A stretch of 64,000 nt of DNA, from NCBI GenBank assembly GCA_039545275.1, contig BCHS01000020.1, positions 248,001 through 312,000 of the forward strand, written 5' to 3'. Shown here one piece after another: positions 1 to 11,869 of this stretch. Every line of letters starts with the position of its first letter. The stretch's first letter is position 1. Source of the DNA: Pseudomicrostroma phylloplanum (taxonomy: Eukaryota > Basidiomycota > Exobasidiomycetes > Microstromatales). Below the pieces are notes generated by a model, which searched no databases, was not told where the DNA came from, and saw only the letters and a program-made list of their open reading frames with translations. The translations under genes and the position numbers were made by a program.

Positions 1-182
1 CCTGAGCTTCGATTTCTCGCATGGCTTTTGATAATTTGGGTGGGGTCGCAGGCTTAGAAAGATACACGAGATACCCCGACTTCCCTTGTGCGGGCAGCCA
101 GAGGTGGGAGAGAACAAGATGCCTATATTGTACTTTGAGTTTTCCATGACCACAAACCAACCTTTCTTCTCCGCTCAATGTC

Positions 183-2075
183 CTACTCGTCCTCGTCGTC
201 CTTTGCGTAGATCTTCTTTGGCTCATTCACCTCCCAAGCCTTTGTGAACTTCCTCTCCTCCTCTCCATCCTTGCCCGCGGTGTGATACCGGAGCAAAGCC
301 TCTCTAGGGTCTTCTTCCCTGGTATTGTCCCTGAAGATGCCCTGCACAACATGCTGCGTCGCCGCCGAACCGATCCGGCCACCCCTCCCCGGCCCGCTCA
401 TCGGCACCTGAGGGATGCGGGAAATGGCAGGGTCCTTCCTCTCCCGCTCTAGACGGCGCTTCTTGGCTGCAGCGCTCTGCCCCTGCCCGCGAGAAGAGGC
501 CGAGTCCGTCGCGCCTGGAGTGATGATGGGGCCGTGGAAACCCTCTTCCCCTGGCTCGGGAGATGGAGCGCGGGTGCGACGCGAAGTCGTCTTGCCTAGG
601 GGGAGAAGAGCTCCACGCAGGGAGTGGCTGGGAGAGTAGAAGATGGTGCAGCTGCCCGAGGAGGTGGTGCTGAAGAGTTGATTGATCTTGGGGTGCCATT
701 GTAGCTTGATGACCGAGTGCGGCTTGCTGCTTGGGGAAGCAGAGGGAACCTGTACGGACTGAACAGGGGAGAGGTCGAGGCGGGTGAAGATCTCGATGCA
801 GCCACTTGTCGTGGCAGAGGAGGAGGCGGCAATATCGTCCCCTTCTTCTACTGCCTTGCCGCTCCTTGAGGCTGATGTGCCTGTCAAGACCGTCCGCTCA
901 TCCGACGAGAAGATGACGCTCGTCTGTCCGTAGCTGTTCGGTAGCCCAGATCTCTCTGCCAACGGCTTCCGGAATGATCTGACGTCCCACAATTTGAGAG
1001 TATCGTCTCCTCCTCGGCTAGCTAGTGTCCTGCCGTCGGTAGAGACGACGACGCAGCTGGTATCCGTTCCTTTTGCATGAGCGCCTTCGATGGTCGAGTT
1101 AGGTCTCGAGTAAGACCCAGAAGTGGACCATAGATGCAGTGCGCCATCCGTGCAAGCGGCCGCCAGCGTCTTTCCATCATGACTGAAGGCATGTGTGCTG
1201 ACCTTTGTCCTTGCCCCTCGGTCCTTTGACTTGACACTGATGACCGTCTTCTGCTTGCGCCTGTCCTCGACGTCCCACAATCGTATTGTGGAATCAGCAC
1301 TGCTAGTGGCAAAGGTGTTGGCCTGGTTCGGCAACCAGCTACAAGACGTCACCTCGGCAACGTGCCCTGCCGTCTGCTTCATATCTCTGATGTACACATC
1401 TCCCTTCTGAAAAGTAGCAATCTCCCCACCTTCCCGATCGAAGAGCTTCGGCTGGCTAGTCCCGCTAATGGCGAGAAGCTGCTCACCGTTGTTAGACCAG
1501 GCCAGATCGTGGATCCAGTAGGAGCCAAAGGGTTGGAATGTCTTGAAGGGGAGGAGGGAGTTGGAGGACATGCCGCCAAAGTCCCACAACCGCACGTCAT
1601 AGTCGTACGAGCCCGTGGCTACACGAGCACCTGACGGGTCAACGGAAAGGGCTGAGACTGACTTTGTATGCTGAGAGAGGTGTAGTGTTGATCGAAAGGG
1701 CAGTGATGTACTCGAAGGGTCTGCTCCTATTGGCTCTGGGCCGAGATCGGCAGAAGAGTCGGAAGCATTGCCGTCATCGTCATCGTCATCCTCGTCGTCA
1801 TCGGGTAGCGCCGAAGCTGCGGCTCTCTCCTCCGCTGTGAGCCCATCATCCTCGTCATCCTCATCCTCGTCACTGTCTTCGGCTCTCCTCCTGCTAGCAG
1901 CCATGGGTCCCATTGCGGGCCCCTGTACCACCTTTGCGGAAGAAGTGGATGGCTTAGAGGAGAAGTCATGGCTGCCACTCCCGCTGCCGTTGCTGCTGCT
2001 GGCGAACTTGGGAGCGGAAGACTTTGCCTTGCCAAAGCCCATGGGCAGCATTGCCCGCAGTGCTGCTTCGTCCAT
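183..2075 (-). CDS. WDR70-like WD40-repeat protein
   Basis: Single-exon gene, 630 aa from the ATG at 2075. The open frame continues upstream only from a TTG, so this first ATG (start MDEAALRAMLPMGFGKAK) is preferred. Residues about 62-108 are very acidic (runs of D and E). A WD40 propeller follows from about residue 136 to 500, with clear blades such as SYDYDVRLWDF, SADSTIRLWDV and GGDDTLKLWDV. The segment around GSYWIHDLAWS and the spacing of the blades match the WDR70/Gad-1 family, a nuclear protein linked in fission yeast and human to histone H2B ubiquitination at DNA breaks; that role is family knowledge. The C-terminus is basic then acidic (KKIYAKDDEDE). It is divergent from the CHMP7 gene with about 200 bp between the ATGs. 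Confidence 0.85.
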   Translation of the reverse strand: MDEAALRAMLPMGFGKAKSSAPKFASSSNGSGSGSHDFSSKPSTSSAKVVQGPAMGPMAASRRRAEDSDEDEDDEDDGLTAEERAAASALPDDDEDDDDDDGNASDSSADLGPEPIGADPSSTSLPFRSTLHLSQHTKSVSALSVDPSGARVATGSYDYDVRLWDFGGMSSNSLLPFKTFQPFGSYWIHDLAWSNNGEQLLAISGTSQPKLFDREGGEIATFQKGDVYIRDMKQTAGHVAEVTSCSWLPNQANTFATSSADSTIRLWDVEDRRKQKTVISVKSKDRGARTKVSTHAFSHDGKTLAAACTDGALHLWSTSGSYSRPNSTIEGAHAKGTDTSCVVVSTDGRTLASRGGDDTLKLWDVRSFRKPLAERSGLPNSYGQTSVIFSSDERTVLTGTSASRSGKAVEEGDDIAASSSATTSGCIEIFTRLDLSPVQSVQVPSASPSSKPHSVIKLQWHPKINQLFSTTSSGSCTIFYSPSHSLRGALLPLGKTTSRRTRAPSPEPGEEGFHGPIITPGATDSASSRGQGQSAAAKKRRLERERKDPAISRIPQVPMSGPGRGGRIGSAATQHVVQGIFRDNTREEDPREALLRYHTAGKDGEEERKFTKAWEVNEPKKIYAKDDEDE

Positions 2076-2277
2076 ACTGGGCAGAGGAGTGGCTTCAATT
2101 GTAGAACGAGGGAAGCAGGATGATTGACGGTCAGTGGTACGACTGGTTGGTCCGGAGCGGAAGGGCTGAGTGCAGAAGTGGAGCCGAGGCGGAAGCAGCG
2201 ACGCCAAAGAGCATCACGCTCAAAAGTGACACTTTGCTCCTCTTATCACCATTTACAACCACCAATTACCAACAGTC

Positions 2278-4207
2278 ATGGTCGCTGCTACAGTGACGCC
2301 CTCTGTACCATTCTCGACTGCTGCGGCCACTCCCAAACCCGCACCTTCGCTGTCCTCTTACCTCTCCCATCACCCAGACTTCCGCAACATCGACTCCCCC
2401 TCATCCCCGCTCCCCTCCCTCTACTCCTCCCTCTCCTCCCTGCGCTCGTCAAATGCAGCAGCCTATCGCGCCAACTTGGAATGGTGGAACAAGATACTCA
2501 CAGACGTCGTGTGGCAGAGAGCTCAAAGGGATGATGTCAAGGGCAAGGCGAGGCAGCGTGACGGAGAGGACAGGCTAGTCTTGCATGTGGATGAGGAGAT
2601 GCTCGAGGGGTGGAGCTTCGAGCAGGTGGGAAGACCAATGGGCATTGGCACCGTCGTGGTGAGCACTCACAGTCAGCTGCGCTTCTGCAGAGTCATATGA
2701 GTTCAACCTGACCTCTCTTGACCTCCCATGCTCCCCGTTGGCTACAGCTCGACATGGCGTCCACATCCCACCTCGTCTCTCTCAATCAATTCCTCACGTC
2801 CACCACTGCTATCGCTGGACCCTCCAGAGCAGGCACGTCTCGCTCTTCCTACATTCCTTCTGCAAGAGGCGTCGTTGGCTTCGTAGTAGGCAAGCCGCTT
2901 TGGTGGGCTCTATCCAATCTAGGCATCACTGGCGGAGGTGGAGGGGAAGAGGACGACGAGGACGACTTCAAAGACTGGAGAAAGGCGAAGGGCAAGTGGG
3001 TTGTGTGGGAGAATGTAGAGGTGAGCAGAGATATGCCAAGCCCTCGAGATACGAGCGGAGAAGGGTGTCTGACCATCTCACTGCGCCTTGACACCCAATC
3101 ATAGCGTACCGCTTCGGCCTTTCTTCAGGCTCACTACTCCCAAGCGACCCTGTCCCCACTGGACTCTCTCCTCCCCCTCGCCACGTTCCGCTCGCGCCTG
3201 CTCTCAGCACAGCCCGACCTCTCCGAGGTGGATCAACAGATCGTACTCAGGCACCTCTGTCGAGACAAAAAGGTTGCACGGGTAGAGAAGGGGCTGGTGA
3301 AGCTGGCCGCATACGAAGGGGAGGAGGTGGAGGCTATCACCGAGCAGGACCGAGGACTGGTGGCCATCAAGGAGACACACGACCGACTGGAAACACAAGT
3401 CGCGGAGCTCGAGAGGAGGATGACAGAGTGAGTGGCGCTGTCAAGCACAAGCGCATGCCGAAGTGCCTTACTGATGACCAGCTCTCCCTGCCTGCCTGGC
3501 CTTACAGATGCGACGCCAAAGTGCAACAACACCTCCGCGCCTCCCAAAAGCCCCAAGCCCTCAACGCCCTCAAGCTCAAGAAGCACCTCTCGTCCATCCT
3601 GGACAAGCGCCTCGACTCTCTTTCCACCCTTTCCTCTATCCTCCTCAAGATCGAAAAGACCGCAGGCGACGCCTCTATCCTAGGCACCTACGAGACGGCC
3701 ACCTCTGTCCTGCGCAACCTCCTCGCCGATCCCCGTCTGCAGCGCGATAGGGTCGATAGCACAATGGAAGGCCTCGAGGAAGTGGTTGCCGATCAGAGGG
3801 AGATCGATGAGGCGATCAAGGACGGAGGGGAGAGGGCGCGCTTGGCTGCGGGACAAGAGGAAATGGATGAGAGTGAGCTCAAAGAGGAGATGGAGAGGTT
3901 GGAGGAAGAGGAGAGGAGGGAGAGGGAGGAAGAGAAGCAGAGGAAGATCAAGGAGGAGCAGCAGGCGGCCAAGGAGAAGGAGAGGGAGCGTGTTCAGAGG
4001 CAGAAGGAAGAGGAAGAGAGGCAGCGCTTAGCCAGGGAACGAGAGGAGGTGGAGAGGAAGAGGAAGCAGAAGGAGCGTGAGGAGGAAGAGAAGGAAAAGG
4101 AGATGAAGGCTATGGAGGGACAGCAAGCAGCGGCGGGTACGGAGGCACCCCAGAGCCAGCCTGCGGTGCCTGCCGAGAAGGAGAAGGAGGCTATCACAAC
4201 GTCCTGA
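2278..4207 (+). CDS. CHMP7-like ESCRT-III (Snf7 family) protein
   Basis: Four exons: 2278-2658, 2748-3020, 3105-3427 and 3508-4207, all with GTGAG donors and AG acceptors and continuous phase, giving 558 aa. The first half (residues about 1-220) holds the winged-helix-like part typical of CHMP7. From about residue 250 comes a Snf7-type helical region (ETHDRLETQVAELERRM, then KAVQQ-like and LKLKKHLSSILDKRLDSL). The last 130 residues form a long E/K/R-rich coiled coil ending in an A/P/Q-rich tail. CHMP7 (Cmp7 in fission yeast, Chm7 in budding yeast) recruits ESCRT-III to the inner nuclear membrane for nuclear envelope sealing; that is established for the family and inferred here. The charged C-terminal coil looks longer than usual. 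Confidence 0.8.
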
Positions 4208-4471
4208 CGACGTGGTGTGCTGTCGAGCGATCCATGATCATGTTTCTCGTATTTGTAGAGTCAAACAGCTTCCTTTCTTCTGAGTCGATAGTCAGAGTCT
4301 GTCCCGCCTGGCCGTATCTTCTACTTCCAAGAACCGTTGTCCTTGCTGACAATTACCGCTCTCGGGAGCCCTTAGATCTCGCGCGTAGATCTCGCGTACA
4401 AATCCTGCCCATCCTAGATCTACGTCTTATTTCTTCGCCTCGTAGCAGTCACTCAATGCTTCAGCCGCAGC

Positions 4472-5563
4472 CTAAGCCTTGACGGGCTGACCAGCTGCCA
4501 ACCTCTTTCGGAGGTCATCTCTGCTCTCGTGACCCACACCAGCCATGATACGAGCGTCCTCGTCGGCTTTGCGAGCACGTTCCTTCTCCTCGGGTGTAGC
4601 CTTGCCAGAGGCGAGCCTCTTCTTGTCCGCATCTGAAGGAGTCGAGGTGAAGCGCTTCTGAACAGCAGCGATCATTGCCCTGAACCAGATGAAGTTGAGG
4701 GTGTTGAGCGTCACGTTTCCTATCGAGTAGAAGAGCTTGATGGGCAAGGGGATCGCAGGCACGTGCGGTGTAGCGGGGAAGTTGACTAGCTTGAACCAGG
4801 AGAAGGAGTTGTACACTCCAAAGGTCAGTCGAGCAAGGACGTAGGAGCTGAGGAGGAAAAAGGCATTGACGAGCTGAGCGGTGGAACCAGTGTTGCCAGT
4901 CTTGTCCATGAACCAGTGGATGTTGAGGAAAGGAGTGGAGAGCTCCCAGAGGAGGAAGCCCAGACCGTCGTACATGAAGATGGGATGCTGTAAGGGGTAG
5001 AAGGATGATGCAGCGTCAGCGAGGATACAAGAGGGCAGATTTCATGAACGCATCGCGATTGCCCTACTCACGTATACGAAAGTAAAAGCGACCATGGCCA
5101 CGACTCCATGGGCGATGAAGGCGGGGCCATCAAAGAGGGCAGAGACCACGACGTCCCACGCAAAGTAGCCCAGGGCGATGGCATAGACATTTCCGATCTC
5201 CACCGTGTAGCCGTAGAGCCTGTTGGCTGCCAAGGGATGCTTGCCTCCTTCGAGCCCCCCATCCTGCCTGACGGCGTACCACTGAGCCGCTGCTAGGGGT
5301 GTGATGATGACCGCGTGCACGAGAGCTACGAGGTGTACATGCCACTGTACGCGCGTCTTTCGCGGGAGGTTCTTGTAAGGTGCATACAGGGACGGAGTGA
5401 TGAGGGCCGAGGCGAACTGAAGGGACACCCAAAAGGCAAGGGAGGCGAGGGCGAGAGGGAAGTGCCTGGCCAGAAGGGGAAAGCCGTACTTTGTGCAGAA
5501 GGGCTTCAGCGCCTCTGTGAGTGCGGGCGACAGAGTGTCCAGGGTAACCGATAGGATGGCCAT
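4472..5563 (-). CDS. TLC-domain multi-pass membrane protein (TMEM56/TLCD4-like)
   Basis: Two exons, 5563-5072 and 4987-4472, joined in phase 0 (VAFTFVY / HPIFMYDG), giving 335 aa. The protein has several hydrophobic segments: around LARHFPLALASLAFWVSL, LVALVHAVIITPLAAAQW, GNVYAIALGYFAWDVVVS and the second-exon helices. The phrase LWELSTPFLNIHWF is the hallmark of TRAM-LAG1-CLN8 (TLC) proteins of the TMEM56 type. The usual ceramide synthase Lag1 motif was not seen, so a ceramide synthase call is not supported. Likely an ER or other endomembrane protein of unknown biochemical role. The C-terminus is a charged cytosolic tail rich in K, R and E. Divergent from EXO84. Confidence 0.75.
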
Positions 5564-5931
5564 GCTGAGAAGATGGAGATGGAGAAGATGTGAAAGGACG
5601 CCTCCTGCGGCACGGCGATTGGGGCGATGATCTGGATGGGTGAGTGATAGGAGGCCAAGAAGGAAGGAAGCACGCCCACGTCTGCACGCCAGGCTGATCT
5701 GAGCGGGGGGGCAAGCGAGCGCACCGGCAAAGCGCTGGCCCGGACACCCCTCTTCCGTTCCGGTGTGCGATGTGGGGGTGGCCCATCCGTGGCGCGCGGG
5801 AGCAACCAACACCATCACCGATCCTAGGCTACTAGCAGCAACGCCTTGCCTTGCCCTTCGCAGGTCAGCGACCACCCTTTCCATCTCTACCCTCCTTCAC
5901 CTGCGGTACTGCTTACGACTAGTCATTCGGC
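5564..5931. promoter_or_regulatory. Divergent intergenic region, TLC gene / EXO84
   Basis: 368 bp between two divergent ATGs. No ORF with family resemblance, no tRNA and no clear TATA box was found. It must hold both promoters. Confidence 0.4.
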
Positions 5932-8900
5932 ATGTCACGTTCAGTGCGAACGCGGCGTCTGACGGTGTACGATGCGCAGTCCGCTGGCATCCCCCAGGCC
6001 TATCAGTCCAACAATATCCCTTCAAGATCAACGTCCAACCAGTCCTTTCGCTCTCCAGAAGGAGATGCCGCTCCATATTCGCAGCAGCAGCAGCAAGCTC
6101 CGCAAATCAACCCCGAAGCTCGCCGCAATGGGGGTGGCCGTCACCGCGGTGCTACTCTAGTGGGCAGCAATCTCAAGAAGAGGCTGAGCACGAGGTATGG
6201 AGACGAACAGAGAGGGGGGTCCACAGCCGGTGGTATGATTCCTGCTGTACCTAGTCTGCCCAGTGGTCTCTCACAGCAGGCATACATACAGTCTTCTTAC
6301 GATCAGCTAGAAGCAGGGAGCAGCGCGGGTGTAGACAGACGTCGTCTGCCTGTGTTAGGAGAGGGCTTCGAAGGCAGTGCTGGGCCAAGAGACGAGGCCT
6401 TTGGCGGGCCAGGCGATGGACGCTTAGGTCCCGGCGACCACTTCAACGAGCAGACAAGGGACGGCAATGCAAGAGGATACGACGACTTTGACCAACAGCA
6501 CCTTGGTCTCGCACCGCCTGCCAAAAGCGCCCAGTCCCCTTCTTCCTCTTCGTCTCGGAACCCTACCCTCGCATGGGAGGGATCGTCCCTCAAAGTCCTT
6601 CTGGACTCGACTAGGAGATACAGCAGCAGCGACAATCTCATCAGTCTAGAGAAGCTGAAGCAACCAGACAATTTTTCTCCTACCGACTACCTTCGGCTCC
6701 ACCTGCCGCCGAATATGAGCCCGTCCCAGTTCTCTGAAACCTTGACAGCTGCAAAGGCGGCAGTCAAGGACGACGTCAAGTCACAGGTCTTTGCAAACTA
6801 CTCGGACTTCATAGCTATCTCGAGTCAGGTCGGGGCTCTTGAGAATGAGATGATAGAACTCAAGTCCTTGCTGACAGAGTGGCGAGGTATGCCCAGAGTA
6901 CTCGAAAGTCAAGACGAGAGCAGCAAGTCCTTCCTGGGCTCCACCGGCGCCAACCCGCTTGCTCGCCGTTCCTCTATGCTCTCACTGCAGCAAGTCTATC
7001 GCGCGCAACTCACTGCCTTGTGGGAAGGTATTGACAATTCACAGAAGTTCATTCCGTACAAGCCAGGACGCCACCTCATTGCAGAGGCTCCTGACTTTAT
7101 CGAGCTCAATGCTGCGACGTATCGACCGAGCCAGAACGTTGCGCTATTCCTGCTGGATGACCTGCTTCTGGTGGCCGCGAGAAAGAAAGGCAGAATGGGC
7201 ACCAAAGTACGACTGGAAGCGCAGCGATGCTTCGCTCTTGGCGATATTGTCGTTGTGGACTTGAAGGACAGCGCTTTGAAAGGAGGCTCTGCAGATCCTG
7301 GCTCTGCCTCGGTATCCGGAGCCATCAAAGACTCGATCAAGATCAAGAGGGGCAAAGAGACCTTCGTCTTTCGCGCCGAGAGGAGCGAATCGAAGAAAGC
7401 TCTTCTCAACGCCTTCCGGCGCGTGGCAGAAGAGCTTGTGAACAAGAAGAAGAAACAAGGAGGCAGTGGGGCTGACGGTAGTGGTGCAAGTGCGCCATCC
7501 ATGTTGGGCCGGAGAGCTTCCGTCTATGCAGGGATGGCCATGGAGAAGCCCGGTCAGAGCTCTGGCAGCAAGTCCTTCCTTGGCGATCTGGCCGAGGAAG
7601 GTGGAGAGGAAGATGGAGTGTTGAAGCTGGCCAGCGAGAGGGTCAAAGAGGAGAGAAAGGACCCACACCGATGGTTGAATGACTGGAGCGATGGCCTAGC
7701 GGTAGACATTGCTTTGAGGAGATGGAAGGAGGCATGTGAGAAGGTCTCGAAAGGTGAGTGGATCGAGCAATCTCAAGGTCGGGGCGGCCACTGATCGTCG
7801 CCCTCTCTGCTCTTTTATGACTTCTCAGGAAAAGCCGTCTTGTCTACCTACACACCCTCGGATGCCATCCATCAAGTCTTGACTTCGAGACTCAACTCCC
7901 ACATAGGCTCGCTGGTATCTTCTCTTCTGGCAAGTCTACAGTCGCCCAGTCTGCGCAAGTCGTCGCTCATCACGATCTCGAGCGCTCTGAACTCTCTTGG
8001 CTATTCGTCAATTGCCCGCCAGACATTTCTGAATGCCCGAGAAGACCTCCTCCGCAAGCGCAAGCGCTCGATCAAGTTCGAAGGAGATACGGAGCTGTAC
8101 GTTGCCGAGCTGTCAATGGTCGTGTTTGGCATGGTCCGCAATACCTCCGAATGGTTCATGGTCAGCTGGAAGGAGACGGGCATGGCTTCGGGCTTTGTAC
8201 GCTGGGCCCTCAGCCAGATCCACTCCTTTGCCCTGACGTTTAGACGTCAAGTCTACGGAAACGTCAATGTCGGAAGCAGCACTGGAGGCTATGACAAGGC
8301 CACCGCGGCACGAGCACGAGCTGTAGCTTTGGAGAGTGGCCAGCAGCTCAAGGATGTGGGTCTGGACTTTGGCTTTGTGCTAGAGGAGCTGCTGAGAAGC
8401 GAGGAGGAGCAGATGGCCATGACTGCCACTAGATTCGAAGAACTACCGGGCGATGCGGCGGCAGGAGCGACCTACGATGGCGTCATTACCGAATCTCCTA
8501 CATCGGCGGGCATTACCGCAGATTCTACCAACGCAAGGCGGCCTCCGAGAGCGCCGGATCGCTCGCCCGATCCAGCAGAAGCCTATACTGCTCCCCTCGT
8601 CACCAACCGTCGCCGCGCAATCGACATCTCAGCCTCTGCTGCAGCTGCCGAAAGCGCTGGCGGAGGTGCCAGTACCACTGGCACACCCTCGCGAGTGCGG
8701 TCTCTCCGTCAAGGCCATGCTCTCCCTCCTGCAGTCAAGGCGATGCCCATTCCTTCGCTCACCCTCACGCTTGCAGACGAGGCAAGCGGAATCTCGCACC
8801 GCATCTCTTCGGCCGATCTGCCCAAGGTCACTGCGCAGGAGATTAGGAGGAACAGTGTCATGATGACTTCGATGGGAATGGGGATGGGGAATAATGGCAG

Positions 8901-8949
8901 TGCATCTCATTCCCCTAGCAGAGGAGGGCTGGACACTTTGGAGGAATGA
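5932..8949 (+). CDS. EXO84: Exocyst complex component Exo84
   Basis: Two exons, 5932-7753 and 7829-8949, joined in phase 1 (KVSKG / KAVLSTY), giving 980 aa. The N-terminal ~200 residues are low-complexity (Q, S, G, R). From about residue 220 comes the Vps51/Exo84 N-terminal region (LEKLKQPDNFSPTDYLRLHL, then a coiled coil with FANYSDFIAISSQVGALENEM). A PH-like domain follows (about 365-500, LLDDLLLVAARKKGRMG... ERSESKKALLNAF), and then the helical Exo84 C-terminal domain. Exo84 is one of eight exocyst subunits that tether secretory vesicles at sites of polar growth. The C-terminal ~150 residues are again low-complexity with RRP and S/P repeats. Domain order and length fit basidiomycete Exo84. 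Confidence 0.88.
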
Positions 8950-10472
8950 GAGACAAGGGCGGAGGCGTGGGCGAGGAAGTCCATGACGGGGGCGAGAGAC
9001 AAAGCGGAGCCGAGCCAGTGATAGCAAGTCGCCGAAGGGGGGCGGTATCAGTGGATCGAGATGTTCCCCCCCGCCCCCTCGCCGCGCTCGGTTAGAGGAA
9101 GATAGAGGACAATGCATGCGATACCCCACGATCTGGAAACTTACGCCATGTCCGTACTGTACGTACCCCGATGTGCTGAGTTGGCTGAGTTGCCGGTGCT
9201 TTGTTTCACCTTGTGTAAGGGCAAGTGCAAGCAAGTCTTGATTAGGCATCTGCGTCTGCATCTGCATGGGCGTCGTCTGCAATTCTCATTTGAGGGATAA
9301 GAGCAAGGGAAGAAAGGTCAGAGGGACGAGGCAAGGGGAAAGAGGGTTCACCCCAGGATGTGGGGCTGTGATAGTGGTCGTGATAGTGCGATGGTCCCGA
9401 AGCAAGCAAGAAGTTGTGGGGCAAAGGCCGAATCTCATCCGTACGGGCGAATTCCCAAAACGGCAGCGGCAGCGGCGGCGGCGGCAGCGGAGGGGGCACG
9501 ACGAAAGCCACGCCTTCAGGACATGCCGACACGTTTGATCAGACGATCCCACGCAAGTGTTGCCATTGATCCATCGCGGGCCTTTCTTGGTGGGAAAGCA
9601 AGTCAGGATACCGTTAGCTTAGAGATGCGATTGCCGCAAGTTGCTCCTCTTCATCCTGTGGGCGGCTGCAAAGTACGCCTTTCCCTTCTGGGCCTCCGCG
9701 ATCCTCCCAGGCCCTACCTGTCCGAATGTGCCTCTTACATTCGGCCCTGACTCGGCGCAATAGGTGGCGGCACTTGGGTGCAGGAAATGCACTCGTCTCC
9801 TGCCCGGAGCTGTGTCCGATTGGGCTCCGAAAGTTTACGGACGTGCGGGAAGCTTTGCCTCAGGGGGGAGCGGGGTCCGGGGGAATTACTGGGGCGGGCG
9901 GTGTACGTGAAGGTGAAGGTGAAGGGTAAGGTGTGAGCAGGGCTAGGCGAGGAAGCGGACAGGCGCTGCCTGCCCCACTTCGCCGTGTGGGGTGTGGGGT
10001 GATGGGGAGGGGGGGGGCGAAGCGAGGAGGGAAGCGAGAGATGGTCTCTGCACCCCACATTTCGCTTTACTCGCCACTAAGCGTACGGAATCTCGCCGGG
10101 CGCCGCGCCGCACAAGATGAAACTCCGGTGCGGCCACGTCCCGTAGAGTCGCTAAGCAAGTAGCGATACATGGGGCTGTGGGGGGTAACCGAGTGGGCTG
10201 GGGTAAGCGTGAGTAAAGTATAGCGAAGGACACTGCCTGACGAATACACAGTTGAGCTGAGGGAGCTGCCGTGATGGGCGATCGAGGAGGTGGCTGCAGA
10301 TCGTGTGTGGTACCTGCCTCCGGATTGCCCTGGGAAGCAGCTTCACGCAGCGGACATACCGGTCTCAATACCACCGTTTTAGATGACGCTTGTCCGCGGC
10401 TGATCCATTGTTGTCCGTCACATTCAGGGGCAAGAAGCTGCAAGCATCTCATTGATTGCTTTGGGCCAACGC

Positions 10473-10493
10473 CGTACGTACGTACGTACGTAC
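10473..10493. repeat. Simple tetranucleotide repeat (CGTA)n
   Basis: About five perfect CGTA units in a row, self-complementary in phase, in the gene-free interval. Confidence 0.9.
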
Positions 10494-11728
10494 CCTTTTT
10501 TGGGCTTGGCTCGCCGCTATTCCAGGGCTGCCTGTTTTTCCGCGGCAGGAAAAACCAAAGGAAGGGAAAAAAAATCGCCCTCGGGACGCGTGTCAAGGGC
10601 GAGGCTTGGCTCCAAGAGGCCGGCAGGACAGGCAGCGCAGCCACGCTGAATTGCCTGCAGGAGAAGATTCCTCGATTCTCGGGGTGAAGACAAGTGGCGC
10701 CGGCGACTGTAATTCAATTTGCCTGGTGGAATTCTGCCGAGGGTAGTTAGATCAGCGGCCTTTTGCGGCCACTACGAGATTCCTTGGGCTGCGTGTCGCA
10801 CGAGGGCGCTCTGTACCTCCCACACGCCTTCCCTTGGCCCTAGGGGTGGGGGAGGTCCCGACTGTGAGGGAAGCTTGGGGTCTTGCCAGCCCAAGGCTTG
10901 TAGGGCCGTGGCCACACTACCGTCTACATCGATCGGCCTGGACCATCGTCGATTGCGCCACGGATGTGACACCAATGAAGCGATTTGATTTGTTTTCTTT
11001 TTGCCACTTGGCACATGGGGCAGTAGTCGCTTGATTGACTGTGCAACGCAGCACCTCGCGCACAGGGGGAACAAGAAGGAGCGAGGAGCGAGGGAGCGGC
11101 ATTGCGTGACAGGAGCGCGCGCAGGGCGGGAAGCAATGCAATGGCCTGGCGATCAAGGCTGGTGGGTAAAGTGTGCTGTCCGATCGTCCTGTGCTGGCAG
11201 AGCCGAGGATGGTCATGCGACTGTTCCATGCCATGCGGCGTCCAAGGACTTTCTCCTTGCTTGTCCCGCGGTCACACGGCGATCGGCTGGCGGCAGGCGC
11301 TGTCCGGGACTTGGGTGTCAGAGCAGAGACCGATCAACAACATCTCGCTTCACTCGGCCGGGCCAGGACTTCCGCATTTGACTCCGCCTGCGCCTCAGAG
11401 GGGGGGTGGCTGGCTGGCGGGGTGCTGTGGTGCTGCTGCTCCTCCTGGTTCCGTCTGGGGCTCTAGACTTTGAGGCTAAATCCTTGCCACGGTCCTTCGC
11501 CACATCCGCCACTCCCGCATCCCGCCACTCGTATTCTTCCCAGTCTGGACCTCCAGGAGTGGTTACTGCAGGGGAGCAGTGTCTCACTCTGATGTGACAG
11601 AAGAGGGGGACCCCGCCTCCGGACCCCAAGTGCGGGGGGTACGGGGAGAATGGGGAAGCACAGAGGCTCGACCCACCCCCCATGTCAGCGCCTCTTTTTT
11701 TGTTTGGTACCTGGGGCGGATGTAAAGG

Positions 11729-11808
11729 TATATAAACACTACTCGACTTGTCCCTTCGCCCCCCTCTTGTGCCATCAGACTCCAGTTCCTCCCCCCCCCC
11801 CCCCCCCC
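11729..11808 (+). promoter_or_regulatory. Core promoter of the sugar transporter: TATA box and C-tract
   Basis: TATATAAA lies at 11729-11736, 134 bp before the transporter ATG. A run of 18 C is at 11791-11808, followed by a CT-rich stretch (ACTCC/TCCTC) up to the ATG at 11870. A TATA box followed by a pyrimidine-rich start region is typical of strongly expressed fungal genes. The gene's strong C-ending codon bias agrees with high expression. Confidence 0.6.
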
Positions 11809-11869
11809 TCACTCCACGTTCCTCTCCTCCTCTCCTCTCCACTCCACTCCTCCGCCAACCTCCTTCATC

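Larger units (their letters stand above)
8950..11869. other. Gene-free interval of about 2.9 kb upstream of the sugar transporter
   Basis: The short open frames here overlap on both strands and show no family resemblance, conserved motif or splice-linked continuation. The stretch contains G-runs (around 10009-10018), a CGTA repeat (10473-10493) and, at its right edge, a TATA box and C-tract. It probably holds the EXO84 3' UTR plus a long regulatory region. No tRNA or other RNA gene was recognised. Confidence 0.5.

Noticed and set aside
2076..2207. N-terminal extension of the WDR70-like protein
   Set aside because: The extra 44 codons begin at TTG, not ATG, and look like leader sequence.
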